Source: a bacterium
GTDB lineage: Bacteria; Krumholzibacteriota; Krumholzibacteriia; LZORAL124-64-63
Assembly (NCBI GenBank): GCA_016703265.1
Contig: JADJCK010000007.1
Coordinates: 1-64,000, forward strand
Reading direction: 5' to 3'
DNA: 64,000 bases
Part shown: positions 12,566-21,281 of the stretch, piece by piece
How the letters are laid out: each line of letters opens with the position of its first letter
Position numbering within the stretch: position 1 is the stretch's first letter
Translations under genes and position numbers: made by a program
The notes under the pieces: model-generated
What the model saw: only the letters and a program-made list of their open reading frames with translations
What the model was told of the DNA's origin: nothing
Database searches by the model: none

Positions 12566-13585
12566 ATGGAACATCGCTTCTTTGCACAATATCCGCCGCT
12601 GCCGGGCACCGTGCTCGAGGCGGCGGCTGTCACGACCGGGCCGCTGCTCGGTCGCGCCGTGGCCATAGTCGGCTACGGCACCATGGGTCGGGCGCAGGCC
12701 CGGAACCTGCGTCGCAGCGGATTCGAGGTCCTGATCGGCGTGCGCGCGGGGTCGTCGGCTGCCGAGCGCGCCCGCGCCGACGGGCTGGCGCCGTTGCCTG
12801 TAGCCGAGGCCGTGGCCGGCGCCGACGTGGTGATGCTCATGCTCCCGGACACGGCGATGGCCTCCGCCTGGGCCGTCGATGTGGCGCCCAACCTGCGGCC
12901 GGGCGCGGCCGTGGGCTTCGCGCACGGGTTCGCCATCGCCTTCGGCCAGGTCGAGCCGGGGCCGGGCAGGCCCTGTTTCCTCGTCGCGCCCAAGGCGCAG
13001 GGCGACCTGCTCCAGGAAATGCATGCCGCAGGCGGGGGCGTGCCGGGCCTGCTCGCAGCGACGGAAACGTCGCCACCCGAAACCTGGGACCTCGCGGCTG
13101 CGTATGCCCTGGCTGTGGGCTGCCTGTCCGGCGGCGCTTTCGTCACGACCTTCCGTGACGAGTGCATCAGCGACCAGTTCGGCGAACAGACGGTGCTCTG
13201 CGGCGGCGTCATCGAGCTGCTCAAGGCGGCCTACGACGTGATGGTCGAGTCCGGCTACGGGCCGGAGAACGCCTACTTCGAGTGCGTGCACGAATTGAAG
13301 CTGATCACGGACCTGCTCCACCGTCACGGCGTGGCCGGGCTCCGATCGCGGATCAGCGGTACGGCAGCTTACGGGGGATTGACCCGCGGGCCGCGCGTGA
13401 TCGATGCGACGGTGAAGGAACGGATGCGCGAGGTGCTGGCGGAGATCGAGGATGGCCGCTTCGCCCGTGAATTGTTGGCCCGGCACGGGGGTACTGCAGC
13501 GCTCGCGGCCGCCGAGGCCGCCGGCCCCCTGGCCCGTGCCGCGGGCCCGATGCTCGCCCGACTGCACCCGGAAGACCACACGTAG
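12566..13585 (+). CDS. ilvC: Ketol-acid reductoisomerase, divergent class I
   Basis: Second step of valine/leucine/isoleucine synthesis (NADPH- and Mg-dependent). 339 residues. Rossmann motif IVGYGTMGRAQARNLRRSG and phosphate-binding loop VRAGSSAAERA. The catalytic His is in GFAHGFAI. Metal ligands are in ISDQFGEQTVLCGG (Asp and Glu) and FECVHELKLI (Glu, Glu). ISGTAAYGGLTRGPRVID matches the C-terminal knot. Divergent points: the usual A-P-K-G-P-G-H loop reads APKAQGD and the first glycine motif has TMG for SQG. All visible catalytic residues are kept. No other ilv or leu gene is near, so a specialised paralogue is possible. Confidence 0.85.
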   Translation: MEHRFFAQYPPLPGTVLEAAAVTTGPLLGRAVAIVGYGTMGRAQARNLRRSGFEVLIGVRAGSSAAERARADGLAPLPVAEAVAGADVVMLMLPDTAMASAWAVDVAPNLRPGAAVGFAHGFAIAFGQVEPGPGRPCFLVAPKAQGDLLQEMHAAGGGVPGLLAATETSPPETWDLAAAYALAVGCLSGGAFVTTFRDECISDQFGEQTVLCGGVIELLKAAYDVMVESGYGPENAYFECVHELKLITDLLHRHGVAGLRSRISGTAAYGGLTRGPRVIDATVKERMREVLAEIEDGRFARELLARHGGTAALAAAEAAGPLARAAGPMLARLHPEDHT

Positions 13586-13657
13586 CGGATTGCCCTGCAG
13601 GCGCCGCCGCACCGTGAACCGTGCACCGCCGGTGCGCGAACCGAAAGTGAGCCCGAC

Positions 13658-14443
13658 ATGACCGATGAGCCGACGCTGGACTCGCGCTTCCACCCGACCG
13701 GGCCACTCGCCGGGCAACCTGCCGGGCCGGCCACGCCGCCGTCCGGGGGCGACAACCTGGTGGGCCGCCTGCGGGACCTGGTCGCCAAGCCGGGCCGGTT
13801 GATGGACAATGTCGGTGCGCGGCCGCAGTGGTGGGTGCCCGGGCTCATCATCTTCGTGGTCATGGTTGTCTTCGCCTGGGTCACGGCGCCCATTTCGGGC
13901 CCGGAGCAGATGGAGATGATGCGCGATTCCAAGCTCATGAGCATGATGCCCGAGGAGCAGTGGCAGGCGCAGTACGATGCCGCCCTCAACGTGACGCCGG
14001 CCAAGCGCGCGATCCAGGCGGTGACCGCCGGCTTCATGGGCTGGTTGTCGGTCATCGTCTTCGGCTTCATCCTCGGCTTCTTCGTGCGCATGAGCGGGGG
14101 CAAGGGAACGTTCCGGCAGGCGCTGGGCGTCACCTCGTGGGCGGCGCTGCTGCCGTTCGCGCTCGGACCGATCATCAAGGCCCCGCTGATCCTGGCCACC
14201 GAATCGGTGTTCCGGGTCAACATCGGCCTGGCGGCCCTCATGCCCGGCGGCGAGCCCGGTTCACCCGTGTTCCAGGCCCTGCTCGCCTACGGTGATTTCC
14301 TGACCTGGTGGGGCCTGTTCGTGCTGGTCATCGGCTTTTCGCGCGTGTTCGGGTTGACCCGCAATGCCGCCATCACGTCGGTCGTGCTTCCGTGGGCGCT
14401 GCTCAGCCTCATCCCGCTGGGCCTGTCCATGCTCTTCATGTAG
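13658..14443 (+). CDS. Yip1-family integral membrane protein
   Basis: 261 residues. A 50-residue Pro/Gly-rich cytoplasmic N-terminus is followed by about five hydrophobic helices (near 61-80, 126-148, 160-178, 203-232 and 240-260). The first helix is followed by an amphipathic Met-rich loop (QMEMMRDSKLMSMMPEEQW), a common layout in bacterial Yip1 proteins. It starts 25 nt before the efflux adaptor and probably shares its transcript. In such neighbourhoods Yip1 proteins accompany MacA/MacB-like exporters, but their role is unknown. Confidence 0.7.
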   Translation: MTDEPTLDSRFHPTGPLAGQPAGPATPPSGGDNLVGRLRDLVAKPGRLMDNVGARPQWWVPGLIIFVVMVVFAWVTAPISGPEQMEMMRDSKLMSMMPEEQWQAQYDAALNVTPAKRAIQAVTAGFMGWLSVIVFGFILGFFVRMSGGKGTFRQALGVTSWAALLPFALGPIIKAPLILATESVFRVNIGLAALMPGGEPGSPVFQALLAYGDFLTWWGLFVLVIGFSRVFGLTRNAAITSVVLPWALLSLIPLGLSMLFM

Positions 14444-14467
14444 TCGCTTGAACCGGGGAGTAGCATC

Positions 14468-15796
14468 GTGAAACGGATCCTGATCATCGTGGCGATCGTG
14501 CTCGTGCTGGGGGCAGTGGTCGCGTCCATCCTCAAGGGGCGTGACAAGGCCGAGGCCCGCGTCGAGACCGGGAAGGTCGCCGCGAAGGACCTGACCGCCA
14601 TCGTCGACTGCTCGGGCACCATCGAGCCCAAGCGCAAGGTCGACGTCAGCGCCAACGCCATGGGCACCATCGTCAAGCTGGCGGTCGTCGAGGGCCAGCA
14701 GGTGCAGGAAGGCGACCTGCTCATGGAGATCGACCCGTCGTCGTACCGCTCGGCGGTCGACGCGCTTCAGGCGAGCATCCGCTCGTCGCGGGCCGACCTC
14801 GAGCTTGCCGCCGCCTCGCTGGAGAAGGCCGAGCTCGACCGTGATCGCGCCGAGAAGCTGCATGCCGAAGGCCTGGCCAGCGACGAACAGCTGGCGAACG
14901 CCCGCACCAACGTGCGCATCGAGAAGGCCCGGCTCGACGCGTCGCGCAACCGCGTCCAGCAGCTCGAAGCGAACCTGGCGGCCGCACGGCACGACCTGAA
15001 CAAGGTAACGATCACCGCCCCCATGACCGGCGTCATTACCCGCCTGAACGTGGAAGAGGGCGAGAACGCCATCATGGGAACGCTCAACAACCCCGGCACG
15101 GTGCTGCTGGTCATCGCCGACCTGGGCACCATGGAAGCCTGGGTCGAGGTCGACGAGACCGAGGTCGTGTCCGTGGCCCTGGGCCAGCCGGCGAAGATCA
15201 CGATCGACGCGTTCCCGGACAGCACCTTCACCGGCCACGTGACGGAGATCGGCAACAGCCCCATCCGCACGCGCACGGGCGGCAACCAGGAAGCCATCGA
15301 CTTCGAGGTGAAGATCACGCTCGACGGCAGCCTGCCCAACATCCGCCCGGGCCTCTCGGCCAAGGCCGAGATCACGGTCGCCGAACGCACGCAGTCGCTG
15401 GCCGTGCCCCTCGGCGCGGTGACGGTGCGCGACTGGCCGCTGAAGGAAGTCGATGTCCGCCGCTACTCGGGCCGTCGCGCCAAGGCGCAGGCGGCGGCGC
15501 TGAAGGACCTCGGCTTCGTCCCGCGCACGGCAAAGGCCGACACCGCCGCCGAGTCGAAGGTGAAGCGCAAGGAGACCGAGGGCGTGTTCGTGCTCAAGGA
15601 CGGCTTCGTCAAGTTCGTGCCCGTCACCATCGGTATCGCCGGCGAGGACGACTTCGAGGTGCTCGGCGGCATCACCGCCGGCCAGACGGTCGTCACCGGG
15701 CCGTTCCGTATCCTGCGCGAGCTGAAGGAAGGCGCCCAGGTCGAGTTGATGAAGAAGGGCAAGGACCGCGGCAAGAGCGGCAAGGGCGCCCGATGA
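14468..15796 (+). CDS. MacA/HlyD-type efflux adaptor (periplasmic membrane-fusion protein)
   Basis: 442 residues. N-terminal anchor (ILIIVAIVLVLGAVVASIL), lipoyl half (KVDVSANAMGTIVKLAVVEGQQVQEGDLLMEID), a long coiled-coil hairpin (about 95-175, ending LEANLAAARHDLNKV), second lipoyl half (ITAPMTGVITRLNVEEGE), beta-barrel and a membrane-proximal domain. The C-terminus is lysine-rich and contains an insertion at about 325-370 (YSGRRAKAQAAALKDLG...KVKRKETEG). It would bridge an inner-membrane exporter and an outer-membrane channel. The stop overlaps the next start (ATGA). Confidence 0.88.
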   Translation: MKRILIIVAIVLVLGAVVASILKGRDKAEARVETGKVAAKDLTAIVDCSGTIEPKRKVDVSANAMGTIVKLAVVEGQQVQEGDLLMEIDPSSYRSAVDALQASIRSSRADLELAAASLEKAELDRDRAEKLHAEGLASDEQLANARTNVRIEKARLDASRNRVQQLEANLAAARHDLNKVTITAPMTGVITRLNVEEGENAIMGTLNNPGTVLLVIADLGTMEAWVEVDETEVVSVALGQPAKITIDAFPDSTFTGHVTEIGNSPIRTRTGGNQEAIDFEVKITLDGSLPNIRPGLSAKAEITVAERTQSLAVPLGAVTVRDWPLKEVDVRRYSGRRAKAQAAALKDLGFVPRTAKADTAAESKVKRKETEGVFVLKDGFVKFVPVTIGIAGEDDFEVLGGITAGQTVVTGPFRILRELKEGAQVELMKKGKDRGKSGKGAR

Positions 15797-17022
15797 ACCT
15801 GCTGGAAGGCGTCAGCATCGCGATCGAGAGCCTGCGCGGCCACAAGCTGCGCACGTTCCTGACGCTGCTGGGCAACATCGTCGGCACCATGTCGGTCATT
15901 GCCGTGGTCTCGCTGATCTACGGCACGGACCGCTATGTCTCGCAGGTCGTGCTGGACGAGGGCACTTCGGTGTTCACGCTCACGCGCGTGGACGATATCC
16001 AGTTCCTGACCGACTTCGACGCCTTCCTCGAATCGCTCAACAACCCCAACCTGACGCTGGCTGACCGCGACTGGCTGGCCGAGCGCTTGACCACCGCCGG
16101 GGCCATCGGCGCCTACGCATCGTCCAACGGCGACCTCCGGGCCGAGGGCAATGTCTTCCGCAACGCCCGCATCCGCGGCATGACCGAGGACTATTCCATC
16201 CTCGAGGACATGCCCCTGCTGCTGGGCCGGCACCTGACGCGCACCGACGTCGAGATGGCGCGGCAGGTGACCGTGGTCGGCTTCGATGCCGCCCGCGACC
16301 TGTTCCCGCGCCACGCCGACCCGCTCGGCCGCCAGGTCAAGATCGGCGGGCGGCACTTCACGGTGATCGGCGTGGTGGACGACCGCGGCACCGTGATGGG
16401 CAACAACCGCAACCAGTTCGCGGTGGTGCCGATCACGGCCTGGTTCAAGCTGTTCGGCGCCGCGCGGTCGATCGATCTCAAGGTGCAGGCCGCAACGCTC
16501 GACGGACTGCAGGAGACGAAGGACGAGGCCACCTTCCTGATGCGGCAGCGCCACCGCCTGCGCCCGCTCGAACGCAACGATTTCGCGCTGTCGTCCAGCG
16601 ACCAGATGCTGGCCATCTGGGGCGGCATCTCCAAGGCCATCTACGGCGCCCTGGTGCCCCTGGTGGGCATCAGCCTGGTGATCGGCGGCATCGTGCTGAT
16701 GAACATCATGCTGGTCTCGGTCACCGAACGCACGCGCGAGGTGGGTGTGCGCAAGGCTCTCGGCGCCCGCCGCCTGGCCGTCATGTGGCAGTTCCTGGTC
16801 GAGGCGGTCACGCTGTCGGTCATCGGCGGCATCGCCGGCATCATCATCGGCCTCGTGCTGGCCTGGGTCATCTCGCTGGCCTCGCCGCTGCCGTTCGCGG
16901 TGGCCGGCTGGTCCATCCTGCTGGGCCTGGGCACCACGTTCCTCATCGGCGCCGGCTTCGGCACCTACCCGGCCTGGAAGGCCGCGGGACTGGATCCCGT
17001 GGAGGCGCTGCGCCATGAATAG
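15793..17022 (+). CDS. MacB/FtsX-type ABC transporter permease 1
   Basis: 409 residues. One N-terminal helix (SLRGHKLRTFLTLLGNIVGTMSVIAV), a MacB_PCD periplasmic domain (about 45-265) and an FtsX domain with three C-terminal helices (LVPLVGISLVIGGIVLMNIML...VGVRKALGARR...). The motif TERTREVGVRKALGAR is typical of this class. It overlaps the adaptor by 4 nt and the second permease by 8 nt. The protein has no ATPase domain, unlike true MacB. Confidence 0.9.
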   Translation: MNLLEGVSIAIESLRGHKLRTFLTLLGNIVGTMSVIAVVSLIYGTDRYVSQVVLDEGTSVFTLTRVDDIQFLTDFDAFLESLNNPNLTLADRDWLAERLTTAGAIGAYASSNGDLRAEGNVFRNARIRGMTEDYSILEDMPLLLGRHLTRTDVEMARQVTVVGFDAARDLFPRHADPLGRQVKIGGRHFTVIGVVDDRGTVMGNNRNQFAVVPITAWFKLFGAARSIDLKVQAATLDGLQETKDEATFLMRQRHRLRPLERNDFALSSSDQMLAIWGGISKAIYGALVPLVGISLVIGGIVLMNIMLVSVTERTREVGVRKALGARRLAVMWQFLVEAVTLSVIGGIAGIIIGLVLAWVISLASPLPFAVAGWSILLGLGTTFLIGAGFGTYPAWKAAGLDPVEALRHE

Positions 17023-18253
17023 CGGCCACTTCATCGTCCGCGACGCCGTGGCGCAGGCCCTGCGGACCATCGTCGGGCACCGCATGCGCTCGGCGCTGCT
17101 GATCCTCGGCGTGGCCATCGGCGTCACCACGCTGCTGGCCATCTACACCATCGTCAACGGCCTGAGCGGGCGCATCCGCGACGACGTCGTGTCGTCGAGC
17201 CGGCCCTATCTCTACGTCTCGCGCGACAGCGGCACCGGCGGCGGCGAGGCCGAGGAGAAGCTCAAGCGGCCGCAGCTCATGTCGGAACTGATCGCGCCGC
17301 TCGAGACGACCGAGGGCGTGGGCCTGATCGACTACCAGGTTTCCAATGGCCGCGGCATGGTGCTGGATTACGGCAAGGAGCGCACGAACTTCGTGCAGGG
17401 GTTCGGCTGCTCGCAGAACTTCCCGTTCCTGTTCTCCATCGGCGTGGAGGAGGGCCGCTTCTTCACGGCCGAGGAAGTGAGTTCCAGCGCGCGCGTGGCG
17501 GTGCTGGGCTACGGCCCGCGCGAGGACCTGTTCCCCGGCCGCGACCCGGTCGGGCGCACCGTGCGCATCTACGGCAAGCCGTACGTGATCGTGGGGACGA
17601 TGGCCGCGCGCCGCCACATCGTCGGCGCCATGGGCGACAACTTCGTCTGCACACCCTGGACGTCCTTCGAGAAGGATGCGCTCGGAACAGGCTTCGAGGA
17701 CCGCAACCTGGCCCTGACCGTGGCCGACGGCTTCACCTCCGACGAGGTCATGTCCAACCTCACCGGCACCCTGCGCGCCGAACGGCGCCTGCGGCCGGAC
17801 GAGCCCAACGACTTCGACGTGATTTCCTCCGAGACCTACGGCGAGTTGATCGACAAGGTCACCGGCGGCGTGGCGCTGGTCCTGGTCGTGTTGTCGTCGA
17901 TCGGCCTGCTCGTGGGCGGCATCGGCGTGATGAACATCATGCTGATCTCGGTGGCCGAGCGCACGCGCGAGATCGGCGTGCGGATGGCGGTGGGCGCGCG
18001 GCGGCAGGACATCCTCCTGCAGGTGCTGATCGAGGCGGCCACGCTTACGGGCATCGGCGGCATCATCGGCATCGTGATCGGCTACTTCGTCTCGTGGGGC
18101 ATGACGCACTTTCTGCGCTTCCCGTTCGCCGTCTCGCCGTGGGTGACCCTGGGGGCCGCGGCCTTCTCCGTCTCCATCGGCGTCTTCTTCGGCCTCTATC
18201 CGGCCAACAAGGCCGCCCGCATGGACCCCATCGTGGCGCTGGGCCGCGAGTAA
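17015..18253 (+). CDS. MacB/FtsX-type ABC transporter permease 2
   Basis: 412 residues with the same architecture as the preceding permease: TM1 (HRMRSALLILGVAIGVTTLLAIY), MacB periplasmic core and FtsX tail (IGLLVGGIGVMNIMLISVAERTREIGVRMAVGARR). The ATG at 17015 has GGAGG about nine bases upstream and lies inside the previous gene's end. The two permeases would form a heterodimer. The usual third partner, a LolD/MacB-like ATPase, is not encoded next to them: the following gene is a chemoreceptor on the other strand. Confidence 0.9.
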   Translation: MNSGHFIVRDAVAQALRTIVGHRMRSALLILGVAIGVTTLLAIYTIVNGLSGRIRDDVVSSSRPYLYVSRDSGTGGGEAEEKLKRPQLMSELIAPLETTEGVGLIDYQVSNGRGMVLDYGKERTNFVQGFGCSQNFPFLFSIGVEEGRFFTAEEVSSSARVAVLGYGPREDLFPGRDPVGRTVRIYGKPYVIVGTMAARRHIVGAMGDNFVCTPWTSFEKDALGTGFEDRNLALTVADGFTSDEVMSNLTGTLRAERRLRPDEPNDFDVISSETYGELIDKVTGGVALVLVVLSSIGLLVGGIGVMNIMLISVAERTREIGVRMAVGARRQDILLQVLIEAATLTGIGGIIGIVIGYFVSWGMTHFLRFPFAVSPWVTLGAAAFSVSIGVFFGLYPANKAARMDPIVALGRE

Positions 18254-18293
18254 CCCCGCGGCCCAGCCCCGATCTTCCCGCTGAGTCCCTGGC

Positions 18294-19976
18294 TCAGGCC
18301 AGCTTGACCCGCGCCGTCTGCTCCTGCAGCCGCTTGCCCACCGCGGTGAGGTTGTCCACGCTGCCGTTGATGCGGCCCACGCCGGTTACCGTGTCGCGGA
18401 TGGCGCCGTCGAGCCCGCGCACGTTGCGCGAGATGTCCTCGAGGTTGGCGGTCGAGTCGCCCACGCTCATGGCGATCTCCGACGAGCCGGCGCTCACCTG
18501 CTGCAGGCTGCTCGAGATCTCGTTGGCGGCCGCGGCCTGCTGCTCCACCGCCGCGGCGATGGTCTGCGAAACGTCGTTCAGCTGCTGGGTGAAGCCGGCC
18601 ACCTCGTCGATCTCGCGGATGGACAGCAGCGTGGCCTGCTGGATCTCGCGGATGCTCGACTCGATGTCGGTCGTGGCCTTGGCGGTCTGCCGGGCCAGTT
18701 CCTTGACCTCGTGGGCCACGACGGCGAAGCCGCGCCCGGCGTCGCCGGCGGAAGCAGCCTCGATGGTGGCGTTCAGGGCCAGCAGGTTCGTCTGGTCGGC
18801 GATGTCGCGGATCAGCTGGCTGATGCGGTCGATGTGCTGCGCCGACTCGTGGAGGCGGCCCACGTTCTCGCGTGCCGCCAGCGTGCGCTCGTTGGACTGC
18901 GCGGCGATCTGCAGCTCGCGATTGCAGCTGCTCGAAACCTCGTTGATGCTGGCGCTCATCTCTTCCACGGCGGCGGCGGCCGTGCTGATGCGATCGGAGA
19001 TCTCGTTGGCGCCGGCGGCGACGGCTCCCGAGGCGTGCGAGACGTTCTCGGCGTTGCCCGTCACGGTGCGCGAGCTGTCGGCCATGGCGCGTGAGTTGGT
19101 CTCGATCTGCGTGGCCGTCACCGAGAGTTCCTGCGAGGCCCGGTTCAGGGTCTCCACGTTGGTCACGATCTCGCCCACGAACGAACGCAGGAAGTCGGCC
19201 ATGCCCGCGAACGAGCGGCTCAGCGAGCCGATCTCGTCCTTCTGGGCCAGCAGTCCGGCGTCGATGCTTGCGGTCAGGTCGCCCTGTGCAATGCGGGCTG
19301 CGGCCTGCTCGAGCTGGCCGACGGGCCGCGCAACGGCGCGCGTCACCGCGATGCCGATGACAGCGCTCAACAGCAATCCGGCCACCATCACCGTCACCAG
19401 CGCCGTGCGGGTCGAAGCCACGGTGCGGTCGGCGTCGCGGCTCATCTCGGCGACCTCTCCGCGAACCACTTCGATCGATTCTTCCAGCTGTGCCAGCTGG
19501 CGATTGAACATGTCGTCGAGTTCCTCGTCCACCTGCTGGATCTGGCGATCGCTGACGGCGCCCCCGGCCAGCTTCAGGCGCATCATGCGCTCCACCTCGA
19601 TGAAGCGCGGGTGCACCTGGTTCTCGTCGATGTCATCCATCGCCCTGATCAGTTTCCGCTCCTCCTCGGTCGTGGCGGGGTTCTCGAGGAAGGTCGCGAT
19701 CTGCTTATCCATGTCGAGCTTCGTGCGCTCATAGGTGGAGAACTGTGCCGCGAGGTCGGCCGGACCGGTGGCGGCCAGCATTTCCATCAGGGCCAGCGGC
19801 TTGCGCGTGGTCATCTCCTGCATCTCGATGAGGGACGCGAGTTCCTCGCCCTGGCCGAGCGACTGCGTCATGGCATGGCGGATGGTCCCGACCCGCAGCA
19901 GGGAGAACGATCCGCTGGCCAGAAGCAGCACGCAGACGACGCCGAACCCTGACAGGATCTTCATCTTCAATTTCAT
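18294..19976 (-). CDS. Methyl-accepting chemotaxis protein
   Basis: 560 residues. The ATG at 19976 begins M-K-L-K-M-K-I-L-S-G-F with TM1 at about 7-25. A helical periplasmic sensor (four-helix-bundle style, about 30-185) follows, then TM2 (TALVTVMVAGLLLSAVIGIAV), a HAMP domain (RAVARPVGQLEQAAARIAQGDL) and a long coiled-coil signalling domain. The hairpin tip reads RISQLIRDIADQTNLLALNATIEAASAGDAGRGFAVVAHEVKELA, the standard CheA/CheW-contacting sequence. It senses an unknown ligand in the periplasm. No che genes are near. Confidence 0.95.
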   Translation of the reverse strand: MKLKMKILSGFGVVCVLLLASGSFSLLRVGTIRHAMTQSLGQGEELASLIEMQEMTTRKPLALMEMLAATGPADLAAQFSTYERTKLDMDKQIATFLENPATTEEERKLIRAMDDIDENQVHPRFIEVERMMRLKLAGGAVSDRQIQQVDEELDDMFNRQLAQLEESIEVVRGEVAEMSRDADRTVASTRTALVTVMVAGLLLSAVIGIAVTRAVARPVGQLEQAAARIAQGDLTASIDAGLLAQKDEIGSLSRSFAGMADFLRSFVGEIVTNVETLNRASQELSVTATQIETNSRAMADSSRTVTGNAENVSHASGAVAAGANEISDRISTAAAAVEEMSASINEVSSSCNRELQIAAQSNERTLAARENVGRLHESAQHIDRISQLIRDIADQTNLLALNATIEAASAGDAGRGFAVVAHEVKELARQTAKATTDIESSIREIQQATLLSIREIDEVAGFTQQLNDVSQTIAAAVEQQAAAANEISSSLQQVSAGSSEIAMSVGDSTANLEDISRNVRGLDGAIRDTVTGVGRINGSVDNLTAVGKRLQEQTARVKLA

Positions 19977-20200
19977 GCGAAGGCCCCCACGAAGGAAATA
20001 TGCCCGGCACGGCAACCCGGTTGGCCGTCCCGATGAACGGCCACCTCCCGACGAGGATTTCGGCCGCGTGCGCGACTTCTTTAGGGGTGAGAGCGGCGTC
20101 CGGCGCCCAAATGGAGGTTGACCGGGCCGCTGGTGATGGCGACGATGGCGGTTGGCCGCGCTGCCTGCGGCCCCGACCCCAGCGGAGGTGCCCAAATCCT

Positions 20201-21259
20201 GTGCAACAGCCTGCCCCGGCAAAGCGTTCCGGATTCGGCCTCCTGGGCCTGATCGTCCTGCTGGCCGTCCTGGCGATCCTGGCCGGGACGGTCGGGCCGC
20301 TCCTGTTCCGCGAGGCCCTGGCCGCCCGCGAAGCGGCAACGCGCACGCATCTGGAAGCGCTGGACCAGGCGCTGGTCGCGTTCTACCGCGACGTCGGCCG
20401 CCTGCCCACAGAGGCCGAGGGCCTGGCGGCCCTCGTGACGGACCCCGGGCTGGGCGGCTGGCGCGGCCCCTACCTGGGCTCGGCGCGCGAGGCGGCGGCC
20501 GCCACCGTGAACCTCGACGCCTGGGGCCGCCCGCTGGCCTACGACCGCACGCCCCTGCTGAACACCGGCGCCGCGGCGGCGATCATCGCCAGCAGCGGTG
20601 CCGACCGCCGGCTGGGCTCAGGCACTGTCGGTGCCACCTGGACCGTGGGCGGCACCGCCGAGGGCACCGACGGCCATGATGACCTCCAGATCCTCGTCGA
20701 CGTCGACGGAGCCCTGTCCGAGATGGAAGCCCTCACGCGCGTGCGCCTGGAGGCGATCAGCCGCGCTGCGCAGGAGTATTTCCAGGTCAACGGGAGCTTC
20801 CCGGCGATCCTGACCGAGCTGAACGGCGCCTGGCTGCCGCCCGCCGTGGGTGCCGAGGCCCTCGTCGACGGCTGGGGAATGCCGCTGGCGTTCACGGTCA
20901 ACGCCGCCGCGCGCCCGCCCACGGCGCTGGTGACCAGTCGCGGCGCCGACGGCCTGGCGGGCAACGGCGACGACGTGCAGTTGTCCGTCAGCAGCGCCGC
21001 GGCCGGCCGCCGCGCCACGCTCTACGAGCTGGCCATCGCCCAGGCACGGGTCGATGCCCAGGGCTCGGTGGAACTGACCGGCGACTGGAATTCCGATCGG
21101 GCGAATCTGGTTCTGGACGATATATTGGCGGCCGACGGCTGGGGCGTGCCCTACGCGGTGCGTGTCTCCACCCGCACGGTGGTCTCGGGCGGCCCCGATG
21201 GCGATACCCTGACACCGGCGGACAATCTGCCCGCCGGCGTCGTTCCCGACGGCGGTTAA
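20201..21259 (+). CDS. Type II secretion pseudopilin-like protein with repeated GspG-type modules
   Basis: 352 residues from a GTG at 20201 (GGAGG 13 nt upstream). Residues 8-36 look like a prepilin signal: K-R-S-G, then F-G-L-L-G-L-I-V-L-L and a hydrophobic helix, with cleavage expected after Gly11. Position 5 of the mature protein is Gly, not the conserved Glu. The major-pseudopilin pattern ALVAFYRDVGRLPTEAEGL is followed by DAWGRPLAY (106-114). Variants recur as DGWGMPLAF (223-231) and DGWGVPYAV (312-320). Each is followed by a G-A-D/G-P-D-G turn (131-142, 245-258, 328-341). The protein therefore seems to be a pilin helix carrying two or three copies of the GspG C-terminal unit. Confidence 0.75.
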   Translation: MQQPAPAKRSGFGLLGLIVLLAVLAILAGTVGPLLFREALAAREAATRTHLEALDQALVAFYRDVGRLPTEAEGLAALVTDPGLGGWRGPYLGSAREAAAATVNLDAWGRPLAYDRTPLLNTGAAAAIIASSGADRRLGSGTVGATWTVGGTAEGTDGHDDLQILVDVDGALSEMEALTRVRLEAISRAAQEYFQVNGSFPAILTELNGAWLPPAVGAEALVDGWGMPLAFTVNAAARPPTALVTSRGADGLAGNGDDVQLSVSSAAAGRRATLYELAIAQARVDAQGSVELTGDWNSDRANLVLDDILAADGWGVPYAVRVSTRTVVSGGPDGDTLTPADNLPAGVVPDGG

Positions 21260-21281
21260 GCGCCGGAAAGGACCTGCAGGC

